Origin: an uncultured Lachnospiraceae bacterium
GTDB taxonomy: Bacteria > Bacillota > Clostridia > Lachnospirales > Lachnospiraceae
DNA: 64,000 nucleotides
Assembly: GCA_947165025.1 (NCBI GenBank)
Contig: CAMUYQ010000002.1
Location: forward strand, 372,001 to 436,000
Direction: 5' to 3'
Below, piece by piece: positions 1 through 7,948 of the stretch. Numbering within the stretch: the stretch's first letter is position 1; each line of letters begins with the position of its first letter. The notes beneath the pieces were generated by a model that saw only the letters and a list, made by a program, of their open reading frames with translations, did not search any database and was not told where the DNA came from. Both the position numbers and the translations under genes were made by a program.

Positions 1-653
1 CGTATCTTAGAACAACGCTCGTAAACCTCGTGATCCCGTATAAACTGGGGGAGATATACAGGGTAGCAGTCTATTCGAGGATATCCGGCGGGTTTAAGAC
101 GGGATTCTTTTCGGTGCTTGTTGACCGTTTCTTTGATACACTGGCCCTTGTTCTCATTCTTCTGCCTTACCAGCTGCTCATATCGGGGGGCGTAACGGTC
201 CCGACGATACTCCTGGCGGTATTTGAAGTGGTCATAGTGTTTGCATATGCGGTATTTCCGTCATCATACACGTTTCTTAACAGGTACATCATCACCTCAA
301 GGGAGTCAAAACGCTCGATGATGGCACTTGCAGCCCTTGAAACGGTGAACGGATGGTACACATACGTCAGGGAGCTTGTAACGGGAAGATACGGGATACT
401 GCTGTTGTTCTCGCTGGCGGCATGGATACTTGAGATCACCGTTCTGGCCGGATTTACAAGATTGTTCGGAAAAACGTTCAGTGTCGCCGATTTCGGCGCA
501 TATATAGAATCGATCGTCTCGGGTGCGGATTATGACATGAAGTACCTGTATACGGTCACGTCAGCCTGCGTCGTTGCAGCCCTGACAGTCATATTTACCG
601 TCAGATATCTTATTGTCAGGCCAAAGAAGACGGATAAGGATTTCGCAAAATGA
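1..653 (+). CDS. Flippase-like / LPG synthase TM-family membrane protein (C-terminal part)
   Basis: The reading frame is open to the left edge, so the gene starts upstream; a GTG at 30 is internal to the conserved segment and is not a believable start. The visible part has about five hydrophobic segments. The motif around 21-60, reading NLVIPYKLGEIYR, matches the conserved asparagine and 'P..GE..R' signature of the lysylphosphatidylglycerol synthase TM / AglD-YbhN integral membrane family. Members span the cytoplasmic membrane; many sit in polysaccharide or lipid loci where a flippase or lipid-linked export role is presumed. The stop overlaps the next start as ATGA (650-653), so it belongs to the same polysaccharide operon. 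Exact substrate unknown. Confidence 0.75.
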   Translation, partial: YLRTTLVNLVIPYKLGEIYRVAVYSRISGGFKTGFFSVLVDRFFDTLALVLILLPYQLLISGGVTVPTILLAVFEVVIVFAYAVFPSSYTFLNRYIITSRESKRSMMALAALETVNGWYTYVRELVTGRYGILLLFSLAAWILEITVLAGFTRLFGKTFSVADFGAYIESIVSGADYDMKYLYTVTSACVVAALTVIFTVRYLIVRPKKTDKDFAK

Positions 654-2056
654 TCAGAAATGTCAGCATCGTATATGATGATTCAAGAAAACCCGCAAAG
701 GATATAGCAACGATCACCGGAAACAAGTCTTTCGGGCAGACCATCTACAAAAGACAGACGCTCAGGGAACGTGTGGCGGAAGTGTTCCTTGCCATACCCG
801 GAGTCGAGGGGTTCTACGATGCCGATCCGAAAGAGATATCGCAGATAAGAGATACGTCTGTTATTTTATACTTTTCCGACTTCGGAGTCGCTGATATCAA
901 GGGGATCGAGACAATTGTATACAAAGCAGGCTATGCCCATGAGAATTATAAAATAACACATGCGAACAGAATAGCGTGCGTTATCTTTAATGACGTGACA
1001 GCCCTTATGTCGGCTTCCCGCAGTGATTTTGAGGGATATACAGAGATTGTAAGCGATGCCTTTACGGATCTGTCCGATGTCAACAACTTCAGATCGTTCA
1101 TCACGGGCGGATTTGATGCGAGATTCTTCAACAGCCTGACGGGCGATGAGTATACAGTCGTAAAATCATCCTCCAGGAAGGATAAGATTAAAGCGGAATA
1201 TACATTCTGGCATCTTCTCCCCGATGACATGAAGCAGTGGTTTGTAAGGCCCTTTGACTATAAGGAGGATAAGGATCTTGCAAGCTATCGGATGCAGCGC
1301 TATCACATGACGGATCTTGCCATCAGGTACGTTCACGGATCGATATCGTGCGAGGAGTTTTCGGACATACTTAGGCATCTGTTCTATTTTCTGTCAAAGA
1401 GAAAGAGCGAGAAGGTAGCCCAGATGGAATATGAGGCTGCCGCAAAGAGGCTGTATGTCTCGAAGGTATACGAGAGGATCAAACAGCTCAAGGAAATGAG
1501 CGGATATGACCGTATTGCCGCCAATATTGCCGGAAGTACAAGGTATAAGGATATAGATGAGATAGTGAAAAGGTACGTCAACATGTATGATTCGATGCGC
1601 TCAAAGATGGTGTTCGATCATGTGAAGACGGTCAGCCACGGTGATCTGTGCTTTTCCAACATACTTTATTCGAATGCCGATTCCTTCCTGATCCTGATAG
1701 ATCCGAAAGGGGCAGTCAGTGAAGAGGACCTGTATATGGACCCGTACTATGACATTGCCAAGCTGTCACACTCGGTATGCGGCCATTACGACCTGTTCAA
1801 CAGCGATCTTTACGAGATAAGCATTGATGAGAACATGCACTCGAGGGTTACGGTGGACAGCGATAACAGGCCGTTTGTTGAGATATTCAAGAGAAACCTG
1901 CAGGAGGCCGGTATAGACCTGAGGCTCGTGCGCCTCTATGAAACATCGCTTTTCCTGTCGATGCTGCCTTTCCATATGGACAGGCCCAAGAAGGTATTCG
2001 GGTTCATTTTAAATGCCATTGCCATAATGGACAGTCTGGAGGATCAAAATGTATGA
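650..2056 (+). CDS. Polysaccharide-locus phosphotransferase (APH-like kinase fold)
   Basis: A 468-residue soluble protein. The C-terminal half carries kinase-type hallmarks: HGDLCFSNIL at about residues 330-339 (Brenner-type catalytic loop HGDxxxxN) and a following IDPKG near 350 (metal-binding Asp). The N-terminal third shows no motif I recognise. It overlaps its neighbours on both sides (4 and 8 nt) and is followed by a HAD phosphatase and a nucleotidyltransferase, then glycosyltransferases. The context suggests phosphorylation of a small sugar, polyol or amino-alcohol that the nucleotidyltransferase then activates for surface-glycan decoration. That pathway is inference; only the kinase-like motifs are seen. 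Confidence 0.65.
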   Translation: MIRNVSIVYDDSRKPAKDIATITGNKSFGQTIYKRQTLRERVAEVFLAIPGVEGFYDADPKEISQIRDTSVILYFSDFGVADIKGIETIVYKAGYAHENYKITHANRIACVIFNDVTALMSASRSDFEGYTEIVSDAFTDLSDVNNFRSFITGGFDARFFNSLTGDEYTVVKSSSRKDKIKAEYTFWHLLPDDMKQWFVRPFDYKEDKDLASYRMQRYHMTDLAIRYVHGSISCEEFSDILRHLFYFLSKRKSEKVAQMEYEAAAKRLYVSKVYERIKQLKEMSGYDRIAANIAGSTRYKDIDEIVKRYVNMYDSMRSKMVFDHVKTVSHGDLCFSNILYSNADSFLILIDPKGAVSEEDLYMDPYYDIAKLSHSVCGHYDLFNSDLYEISIDENMHSRVTVDSDNRPFVEIFKRNLQEAGIDLRLVRLYETSLFLSMLPFHMDRPKKVFGFILNAIAIMDSLEDQNV

Positions 2057-2441
2057 AGATCTGACATTCGTGTTTGATGTCGACGGGACTCTGTGCCCGA
2101 TCAAAAAAGAAAATGAGAAATACGAGGATATAGTGCCGTACGCCGAGATGGTCGAAAAGATCCGCGAATACAAGGACGGAGGAGCAAAGATCGTGCTTCT
2201 GACATCCCGTAACATGAACTCATACAACGGAAATATAGGCCTTATCAATAAGAATACGGCCAAAGTACTGCTCGAGTGGCTTGATAAGTGGGAAATCCCC
2301 TATGACGAGATAATATACGGAAAACCCTGGCCGGGACATCACGGGTTCTATGTTGATGACAGGACGGTCAGGCCGTCGGAGTTTCTGTCAAAGAGTGTTG
2401 ACGAGCTTGATGAGATAGTGAGGCGTGACAGATGCAGATAG
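2049..2441 (+). CDS. HAD-superfamily phosphatase of capsule-biosynthesis type
   Basis: A 130-residue compact HAD protein without a cap domain. It shows motif I DVDGTLC at residues 10-16 (nucleophile Asp and acid/base Asp), motif II LLTSRN (Ser/Thr) near residue 55, a lysine in the IIYGKPWPG segment and motif IV YVDDRT near residue 100. Small HADs of this form are common in capsular and exopolysaccharide loci, where they dephosphorylate sugar or polyol intermediates. It overlaps the kinase gene by 8 nt and the nucleotidyltransferase gene by 10 nt, so the three are translationally coupled. Substrate not deducible. Confidence 0.8.
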   Translation: MYEDLTFVFDVDGTLCPIKKENEKYEDIVPYAEMVEKIREYKDGGAKIVLLTSRNMNSYNGNIGLINKNTAKVLLEWLDKWEIPYDEIIYGKPWPGHHGFYVDDRTVRPSEFLSKSVDELDEIVRRDRCR

Positions 2442-3160
2442 TCATCACGATGGCCGGACTCGGAACAAGGTTCAGAAAAGCCGGGTATGATATGCCCAAA
2501 TATGAGATAACCGTACATGACCGTACGCTTTTCGCCTGGTCGATGGAAAGTCTTGAAGGGTATTATTCGCCCGATAACGATTATTACTTCATTGTAAGGC
2601 GCGAAGACAACGCACATGATTTTATACTGGATGAGTGGGAAGCTCTCGGAAAAGACAGGGACCGCGCCAATGTCATAGAGCTTGATGCGCCGACGGACGG
2701 TCAGGCAACGACCGCTCTTCTGGCTGCACCTTTCTGGGATAAGGAAGATTCGCTGCTCATCTACAACATTGATACATATGTCGAAAAAGGATGCATGAGA
2801 TCAGAGGATCTTTGCGGAGACGGTTTCATCCCGTGTTTTAACGCTCCCGGCGATCACTGGAGCTTTGTCGCGGTAAACGAAGCGGGTGATGCGACGGTTG
2901 TACGTGAAAAAGAGCGTATCTCCGATAACTGTACGCTCGGGGCATACTGGTTTTCGTCGTGCGCTCTCTATGAGAGGATGTACAGCGAGTATTATCCGGA
3001 CGCACAGAACATGGAAAAGGGCGAGAAATACGTGGCCCCTCTGTACAATTACATGATATCGAAAGGCATGAAGGTCAGGATATGCCTCGTGGATCCAAAA
3101 CGCGTGCATGTTCTCGGAACGCCCGAGGAACTTGACGTTTTTGCAAAAGAAGAGATTTGA
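2432..3160 (+). CDS. Sugar-nucleotidyltransferase-like protein (NTP transferase)
   Basis: A 242-residue protein. The N-terminus reads MQIVITMAGLGTRFRKAGYD, a variant of the nucleotide-binding GxGxR loop of NDP-sugar pyrophosphorylases, followed by a MPKY segment where the family normally has P-K. A YNIDTYVE segment near residue 113 supplies the metal-binding Asp typical of GT-A nucleotidyltransferases. It is shorter than RmlA or GlmU and lacks the left-handed helix repeats. In the kinase-HAD-nucleotidyltransferase cluster it would activate the kinase product as an NDP or CDP derivative. Which nucleotide and which acceptor are unknown. Confidence 0.7.
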   Translation: MQIVITMAGLGTRFRKAGYDMPKYEITVHDRTLFAWSMESLEGYYSPDNDYYFIVRREDNAHDFILDEWEALGKDRDRANVIELDAPTDGQATTALLAAPFWDKEDSLLIYNIDTYVEKGCMRSEDLCGDGFIPCFNAPGDHWSFVAVNEAGDATVVREKERISDNCTLGAYWFSSCALYERMYSEYYPDAQNMEKGEKYVAPLYNYMISKGMKVRICLVDPKRVHVLGTPEELDVFAKEEI

Positions 3161-3167
3161 GGATCGG

Positions 3168-4631
3168 ATGGCTTCAAGGAACTACGTTAAAAGGGGAATA
3201 AAGTACTTTAAGAGAAACGGTCTCTTAAAGACCGCGGCAAAAGCTGTCGAAAGGCTTGAACGCGACAGAGAAGAACAGGATTACGTGCCCGATCTTCCCG
3301 ATGATGAAACCCTTGCGGCGCAGAGAGACCATAAGTTTGAGAATCCGTACAGGTTTTCGGTACTGGTACCCGTTTATGAGACCGATCCGGTGCTCTTTCG
3401 GCAGATGCTCGACAGTGTGGGCGAGCAGACATATACAAACTGGGAGCTGATCCTTGCGGACGCAAGTGCGGATGAATCGCTCAGATCCGTCGTCCGTGAG
3501 TTCATGGAAGAATATTCGCTCATATGCAGGGATTCCTTCGGTACGATAAACGACAAGGTAAAGTATGTAAGAGTTGAGAATAACGGGGGTATATCGGCCA
3601 ATACCAATGTTGCACTGTCGCATGCGACCGGAGATTATGTGGCGCTTCTCGATCATGACGATCTTTTGGAGAAAACGGCCCTGTTTGATATAATGAGCGC
3701 GATAGAAACGGCGGAAACAGGCAGCCGGGAAAGTGATTCGATAGCCCGCATCATGGCCGTGTTCACCGATGAGGACAAGATCAGCGAAGATTCGCGAACG
3801 TACTTTGATCCGAACAGAAAACCGGGATTTGACCCTGTTCTTCTGTGTACGAACAATTATATCTGCCATCTTTTTGTGGCGGATACAAATCTTGCCAAGA
3901 GCGTGGGAGGGTTCAGGAGCGAATACGATGGAGCCCAGGACCATGATTTTATATTAAGATGCACTGAAGGCATAAGGCGTGAGCAGATTCTGCATGTGCC
4001 GAAGGTGCTGTATCACTGGAGGAGTACAAAAGGCTCCACGAGCGAAAATCCCGATGCCAAGCTTTATGCCTACGAGGCGGGGCAGCGCGCAGTCGCGGAT
4101 TACTTAAAAAGAGCCGGCATTGATGCAAAAGTCAGCAACTCGGAGCATCTTGGCTTTTTCAGGATAGAATACGCAAAGCTTCACAGGAGTGTTACAAGCC
4201 TGACGCACGAGACTTTCTGCGAGATGGAGAAGATGAATGTCACAATGCCGCGCCAGGAATTTGTGATGATCCTGGGATCGGAACTGTCACCGCTCGATCC
4301 TACGTATATCGAGGACATGATGTCATGCATGAACTTTCCCAATACCGGTGCGGTCACGGGAAAGATAATAGCTTCGTGTGCAAAGATCGAGAGTGCGGGA
4401 TACGATGTGCTTGAAGACGGTACGGTAAAGGCGAGATTTGAAGGCCTGTCGAGGTTTTTCTCCGGATATATGCACAGGGCAGATCTTGACCAGACGGTTG
4501 GTGCGTTCCCGCCTGACTGTGTACTTGTCAGGACGGACGCCGTAAAAGAGTGGTATCCGGCTATAAAGCTCAGAGAAGGCTATGATATTTATTACACTCC
4601 GAAGGCAGTGTTCAAAAGAACGGCAAAATGA
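3168..4631 (+). CDS. Glycosyltransferase family 2, two-domain rhamnosyltransferase-like
   Basis: I chose ATG 3168 because it is preceded by GAGG at about 3158-3161 and follows the previous stop by 7 nt; a start at 3108 would overlap that gene by 53 nt. The product is 487 residues. Its GT2 domain begins FSVLVPVYETD near residue 63, with the metal-binding DHDD at 3655-3666 and DEDKIS near residue 200. A characteristic YHWR...GSTS motif lies near 280-290. The C-terminal half (from FVMILGSEL, residue 365) resembles a second GT2 domain but is short and ends in a TPKAVFKR motif. Peripheral cytoplasmic enzyme adding sugars to the lipid-linked glycan. Confidence 0.85.
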   Translation: MASRNYVKRGIKYFKRNGLLKTAAKAVERLERDREEQDYVPDLPDDETLAAQRDHKFENPYRFSVLVPVYETDPVLFRQMLDSVGEQTYTNWELILADASADESLRSVVREFMEEYSLICRDSFGTINDKVKYVRVENNGGISANTNVALSHATGDYVALLDHDDLLEKTALFDIMSAIETAETGSRESDSIARIMAVFTDEDKISEDSRTYFDPNRKPGFDPVLLCTNNYICHLFVADTNLAKSVGGFRSEYDGAQDHDFILRCTEGIRREQILHVPKVLYHWRSTKGSTSENPDAKLYAYEAGQRAVADYLKRAGIDAKVSNSEHLGFFRIEYAKLHRSVTSLTHETFCEMEKMNVTMPRQEFVMILGSELSPLDPTYIEDMMSCMNFPNTGAVTGKIIASCAKIESAGYDVLEDGTVKARFEGLSRFFSGYMHRADLDQTVGAFPPDCVLVRTDAVKEWYPAIKLREGYDIYYTPKAVFKRTAK

Positions 4632-5578
4632 GAGAAGTAACGGTAATAATACCAAACTACAACGGAAAAGAATACATTAAGGACTGCCTTGATTCACTGC
4701 TTGAACAGACGATGGAGGCGGAAATCCTTATTGTTGACAATGCGTCCGAAGACGGCTCCAAGGATATCATCAGGCAGTATGAGAGCGTTAAGCTTGTTGA
4801 ACTGTCGCAGAACTTCGGATTCTGCCACGCCGTCAATGAGGGTATCAGGCTCACAAAGACAAAATACCTGATACTTTTAAACAACGATACGAAGGCAACA
4901 CCGACATTTGTCGAAGAGCTTTACAAGGCAATAGATGCGCACGATGACACGTTTTCGGTCGCGTCCAAGATGCTTCAGATGAACGCCCCCGACAGGATCG
5001 ATTCGGCCGGTGATCTGTACTGTGCGCTCGGATGGGCATTTTCTCTCGGAAAAGACAAAAAGAGCACGAAGTACGATAAGGAATCGGTGATCTTTTCCGC
5101 CTGCGGCGGGGCCGCCATATACAGAAAGGAACTGTTCGAGCAGATAGGATACTTCGACGAGCTGCATTTTACGTATCTTGAAGATGTTGATGTCGGGTAC
5201 CGCGCCAGGATAATGGGATACGTCAACAGATACACACCGAAGGCCGTTGTATACCATGCGGGAAGCGGATCTACCGGAGGCAGATACAATCCGTTCAAGG
5301 TAAGACTTGCTTCAAGGAACAGCTGGTACGTCATATACAAGAACATGCCGGCTCTCCAGATATTGATAAATCTGCCTTTCTTTATAATAGGATTCGGGAT
5401 AAAAGCGCTCTTCTTCATACTGAAAGGGTATGGAAGAGAGTATCTGTCCGGAATGAAGAGAGGATACCTGATGTGTGTGGCAGGAAGGAAGTACCCGTTT
5501 GACAGCAGGTTTGTGAAAAATTATTTCCGCATTCAGCTTGAATTGTGGTTAAATATGTTCAGAAGAATTTTCGGATGA
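4628..5578 (+). CDS. Glycosyltransferase family 2 (rhamnosyltransferase-type)
   Basis: 316 residues, starting in an ATGA overlap with the previous gene. It opens with VTVIIPNYNGKEYIKDCLDSLLEQT and carries LLNNDT (DXD-type metal site) at about residue 84, then a Y-L-E-D-V-D-V-G-Y-R motif near residue 190 typical of WbbL/RfbF-like rhamnosyltransferases. A single hydrophobic stretch around 240-265 suggests peripheral membrane contact. It belongs to the surface-polysaccharide operon and would transfer one sugar from an NDP donor to the growing repeat unit. Linkage and donor cannot be read from sequence. Confidence 0.88.
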   Translation: MREVTVIIPNYNGKEYIKDCLDSLLEQTMEAEILIVDNASEDGSKDIIRQYESVKLVELSQNFGFCHAVNEGIRLTKTKYLILLNNDTKATPTFVEELYKAIDAHDDTFSVASKMLQMNAPDRIDSAGDLYCALGWAFSLGKDKKSTKYDKESVIFSACGGAAIYRKELFEQIGYFDELHFTYLEDVDVGYRARIMGYVNRYTPKAVVYHAGSGSTGGRYNPFKVRLASRNSWYVIYKNMPALQILINLPFFIIGFGIKALFFILKGYGREYLSGMKRGYLMCVAGRKYPFDSRFVKNYFRIQLELWLNMFRRIFG

Positions 5579-5600
5579 GAAAGAAGATCAACAGAAAACA

Positions 5601-7001
5601 ATGATCAGGGACAATCAGAACCTCATAAATCAGCTTACCCGTGTTATCGACGCATTCGTCATAGCCGTAAGTTATATACTCGCCTACTTTCTGAAGTTTG
5701 AGAGTGGACTGCTTCTGTATGACGAAGGCCTTTCGATGCAGACGTACATGATGGCGCTTCTGTTTCTCGTGCCCGGCTATCTTATAGTGTATTCAAAGCT
5801 CGATCTGTACAATACAAGGCGTGCATCGGGAAGAAAAAGGGAGCTCATCAACGTAATAAAGGCAAACACTATCGGTGCACTCATATTCATGGTGGTCCTT
5901 TACGTAATCAACCAGCCGGATTTCTCCAGGCAGATGATCTTTATCTTCTGGGGTATCTGCATATGTATCGAGACCGCTGTTAGGAACGTGATGAGGGCGC
6001 TCATGATGTTCTGGTGGCAGAAGGGATTTAATATCAAATACGTTCTGCTTGTAGGATATTCCGGATCCGCCCAGAGCTATATCAACAAGATACTGATGAA
6101 CCCGCAGTGGGGCTATGTCGTGCGCGGGATTCTTGATGACAACACCGAGAGAGGTACCGAGTACAAAGGCGTAAAGGTGCTCGGAACGATAGACAACCTG
6201 CCGCTGATCCTTCCGGAGAACAAGCTTGACGAGATAGCGATCACGCTTTCCCTGGGACAGTACGGAAGGCTTAAGGAGATAGTCAATCTGTGCGAAAAAT
6301 CAGGTGTCCACACCAAGTTCATTCCCGATTACGCCGGTATCATCCCGAACCGTCCGTATACCGAGGATATACAGGGACTCCCCGTTATCAACATACGTCA
6401 TGTGCCGCTCACCAATACACTCAATGCGGCAGTTAAGCGCGCTATGGACATAGTCGGATCGATAGCCGGGATCATCATTTCGTCCCCGATAATGATAGTG
6501 TCTGCGATACTGATAAAACTGACGAGCGACGGACCGGTTATCTTTGCACAGGAGAGAGTCGGACTTCATAACAAGCCGTTCTCCATGTACAAGTTCAGGA
6601 CGATGGTTGAGCAGACCGAGGCTGAGGAGGCTAAGGGCTGGACCACAAAGGACGATCCGAGAGTAACGAAGGTCGGAAAATTCCTCAGAAAGACAAGCCT
6701 TGATGAACTTCCGCAGCTGTTCAACATACTGTTCGGACAGATGTCACTTGTGGGACCGCGTCCGGAAAGACCGCAGTTTGTAGAAAAGTTCAGGGAGGAG
6801 ATCCCCAGATACATGATCAAGCACCAGGTCCGTCCGGGACTTACCGGATGGGCGCAGATCAACGGACTTCGCGGCGATACTTCGATCGAGCAGAGAATAG
6901 AGCATGACCTTTATTACATTGAGAACTGGACTATAGAGTTTGATATCAAGATAATGATCCTGACGATATTCAGAGGTTTTATCAACAAGAACGCCTATTG
7001 A
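5601..7001 (+). CDS. Undecaprenyl-phosphate glucose (sugar) phosphotransferase, WcaJ type
   Basis: 466 residues. The N-terminal half has four to five transmembrane segments and a CoA-binding-like middle domain. The C-terminal catalytic bacterial sugar-transferase domain follows another TM segment near residue 275. It contains ERVGLHNKPFSMYKFRTM, the DELPQLFN motif, SLVGPRPE and PGLTGWAQ-NGLRGDT. Such enzymes load the first sugar-1-phosphate on undecaprenyl phosphate at the cytoplasmic face, starting repeat-unit synthesis. Finding the initiating enzyme after several transferases shows the locus continues on both sides. The ribosome binding site is weak (AGAAAGAAG about 15 nt upstream). Confidence 0.92.
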   Translation: MIRDNQNLINQLTRVIDAFVIAVSYILAYFLKFESGLLLYDEGLSMQTYMMALLFLVPGYLIVYSKLDLYNTRRASGRKRELINVIKANTIGALIFMVVLYVINQPDFSRQMIFIFWGICICIETAVRNVMRALMMFWWQKGFNIKYVLLVGYSGSAQSYINKILMNPQWGYVVRGILDDNTERGTEYKGVKVLGTIDNLPLILPENKLDEIAITLSLGQYGRLKEIVNLCEKSGVHTKFIPDYAGIIPNRPYTEDIQGLPVINIRHVPLTNTLNAAVKRAMDIVGSIAGIIISSPIMIVSAILIKLTSDGPVIFAQERVGLHNKPFSMYKFRTMVEQTEAEEAKGWTTKDDPRVTKVGKFLRKTSLDELPQLFNILFGQMSLVGPRPERPQFVEKFREEIPRYMIKHQVRPGLTGWAQINGLRGDTSIEQRIEHDLYYIENWTIEFDIKIMILTIFRGFINKNAY

Positions 7002-7009
7002 TTGCAAAT

Positions 7010-7945
7010 ATGACAGTAGACATCGTAATCCCAACATACAAACCGGATGAGCGGCTTCTTACGATCATAAAGAAGCTCAGAGAGCAGACGGTCGCACCGA
7101 ACAGGATCGTGCTGATCAACACCGAGCAGAGATATCTCGATAACCTGCTCAGGGGTAAAAGCTACGATAAGACCGGTAAATACTTTGAGGTCATAAACGT
7201 GTCCGCAAGAGAATTCGACCACGGCGCCACAAGAAATGCGGGGGCTGCGGGAAGCATTGCGGACTATCTTTTGTTTATGACGCAGGATGCTATGCCGGCA
7301 GACGATACGCTGATCGAAAAAATGCTGAAGGCTTTTGATAAGACCGGAGTTGCTGCGGTCTACGCCAGACAGCTGGCAAATGAGGACGCATCCCTCGGCG
7401 AACGATTTTCGAGAATGTTCAATTATCCGGCCGATTCATTCGTCAAGACCGGAGAAGATAAGGAAAGGCTCGGGATCAAGACATACTTCTGTTCCAACGC
7501 CTGTGCGATGTATCACAGGGAAGTGTTCGAGCGTCTCGGGAGATTTCCTAAGGATATGATATTCAATGAGGATATGGTGTTTGCCCATACCCTTATTGAA
7601 AACGGGTATGCCATTGCATACGCGGCCGATGCCGTCGTGTATCATTCGCACAATTACACGAACATGCAGCAGTTCCACAGGAATTTTGATCTTGCGGTAT
7701 CGCAGGCGATGCATCCGGAAGTGTTTGAGGATGTTTCGTCGGAATCCGAAGGAAAGACGTACGTGAAGGAGGCATTCGCGTATTTCAAAAAAGAGAAAAA
7801 ACCTCTGTATTTTGTTCCGTTTGCGATGCAGAGCGCATTCAGGCTTGCGGGCTATAAGCTCGGCAAAAACTATGAAAAGCTCTCCCGCAGACAGATATTG
7901 AAGTGTACGGCCAGCCCTAACTTTTTCCACAAACATTGGAGTTGA
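7010..7945 (+). CDS. Glycosyltransferase family 2
   Basis: About 311 residues. Start is ambiguous: a TTG at 6998 overlaps the previous stop, and ATG 7010 gives MTVDIVIPTYKPDE, a normal GT2 N-terminus; neither has a clear Shine-Dalgarno, so coupling to the preceding gene is likely. Motifs seen: IVIPTYKPDERLL, FDHGATRNAGA near residue 70 and LFMTQDAMP (metal-site Asp) near residue 93. This arrangement is typical of GT2 rhamnosyltransferases of the 'RfbN' kind. It is the last polysaccharide gene before clpX, only 3 nt upstream of it. Confidence 0.85.
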   Translation: MTVDIVIPTYKPDERLLTIIKKLREQTVAPNRIVLINTEQRYLDNLLRGKSYDKTGKYFEVINVSAREFDHGATRNAGAAGSIADYLLFMTQDAMPADDTLIEKMLKAFDKTGVAAVYARQLANEDASLGERFSRMFNYPADSFVKTGEDKERLGIKTYFCSNACAMYHREVFERLGRFPKDMIFNEDMVFAHTLIENGYAIAYAADAVVYHSHNYTNMQQFHRNFDLAVSQAMHPEVFEDVSSESEGKTYVKEAFAYFKKEKKPLYFVPFAMQSAFRLAGYKLGKNYEKLSRRQILKCTASPNFFHKHWS

Positions 7946-7948
7946 TAT

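Noticed and set aside
3225..3944. Long minus-strand open frame opposite a glycosyltransferase
   Set aside because: Composition is that of a shadow frame; the plus-strand GT2 motifs are unambiguous.
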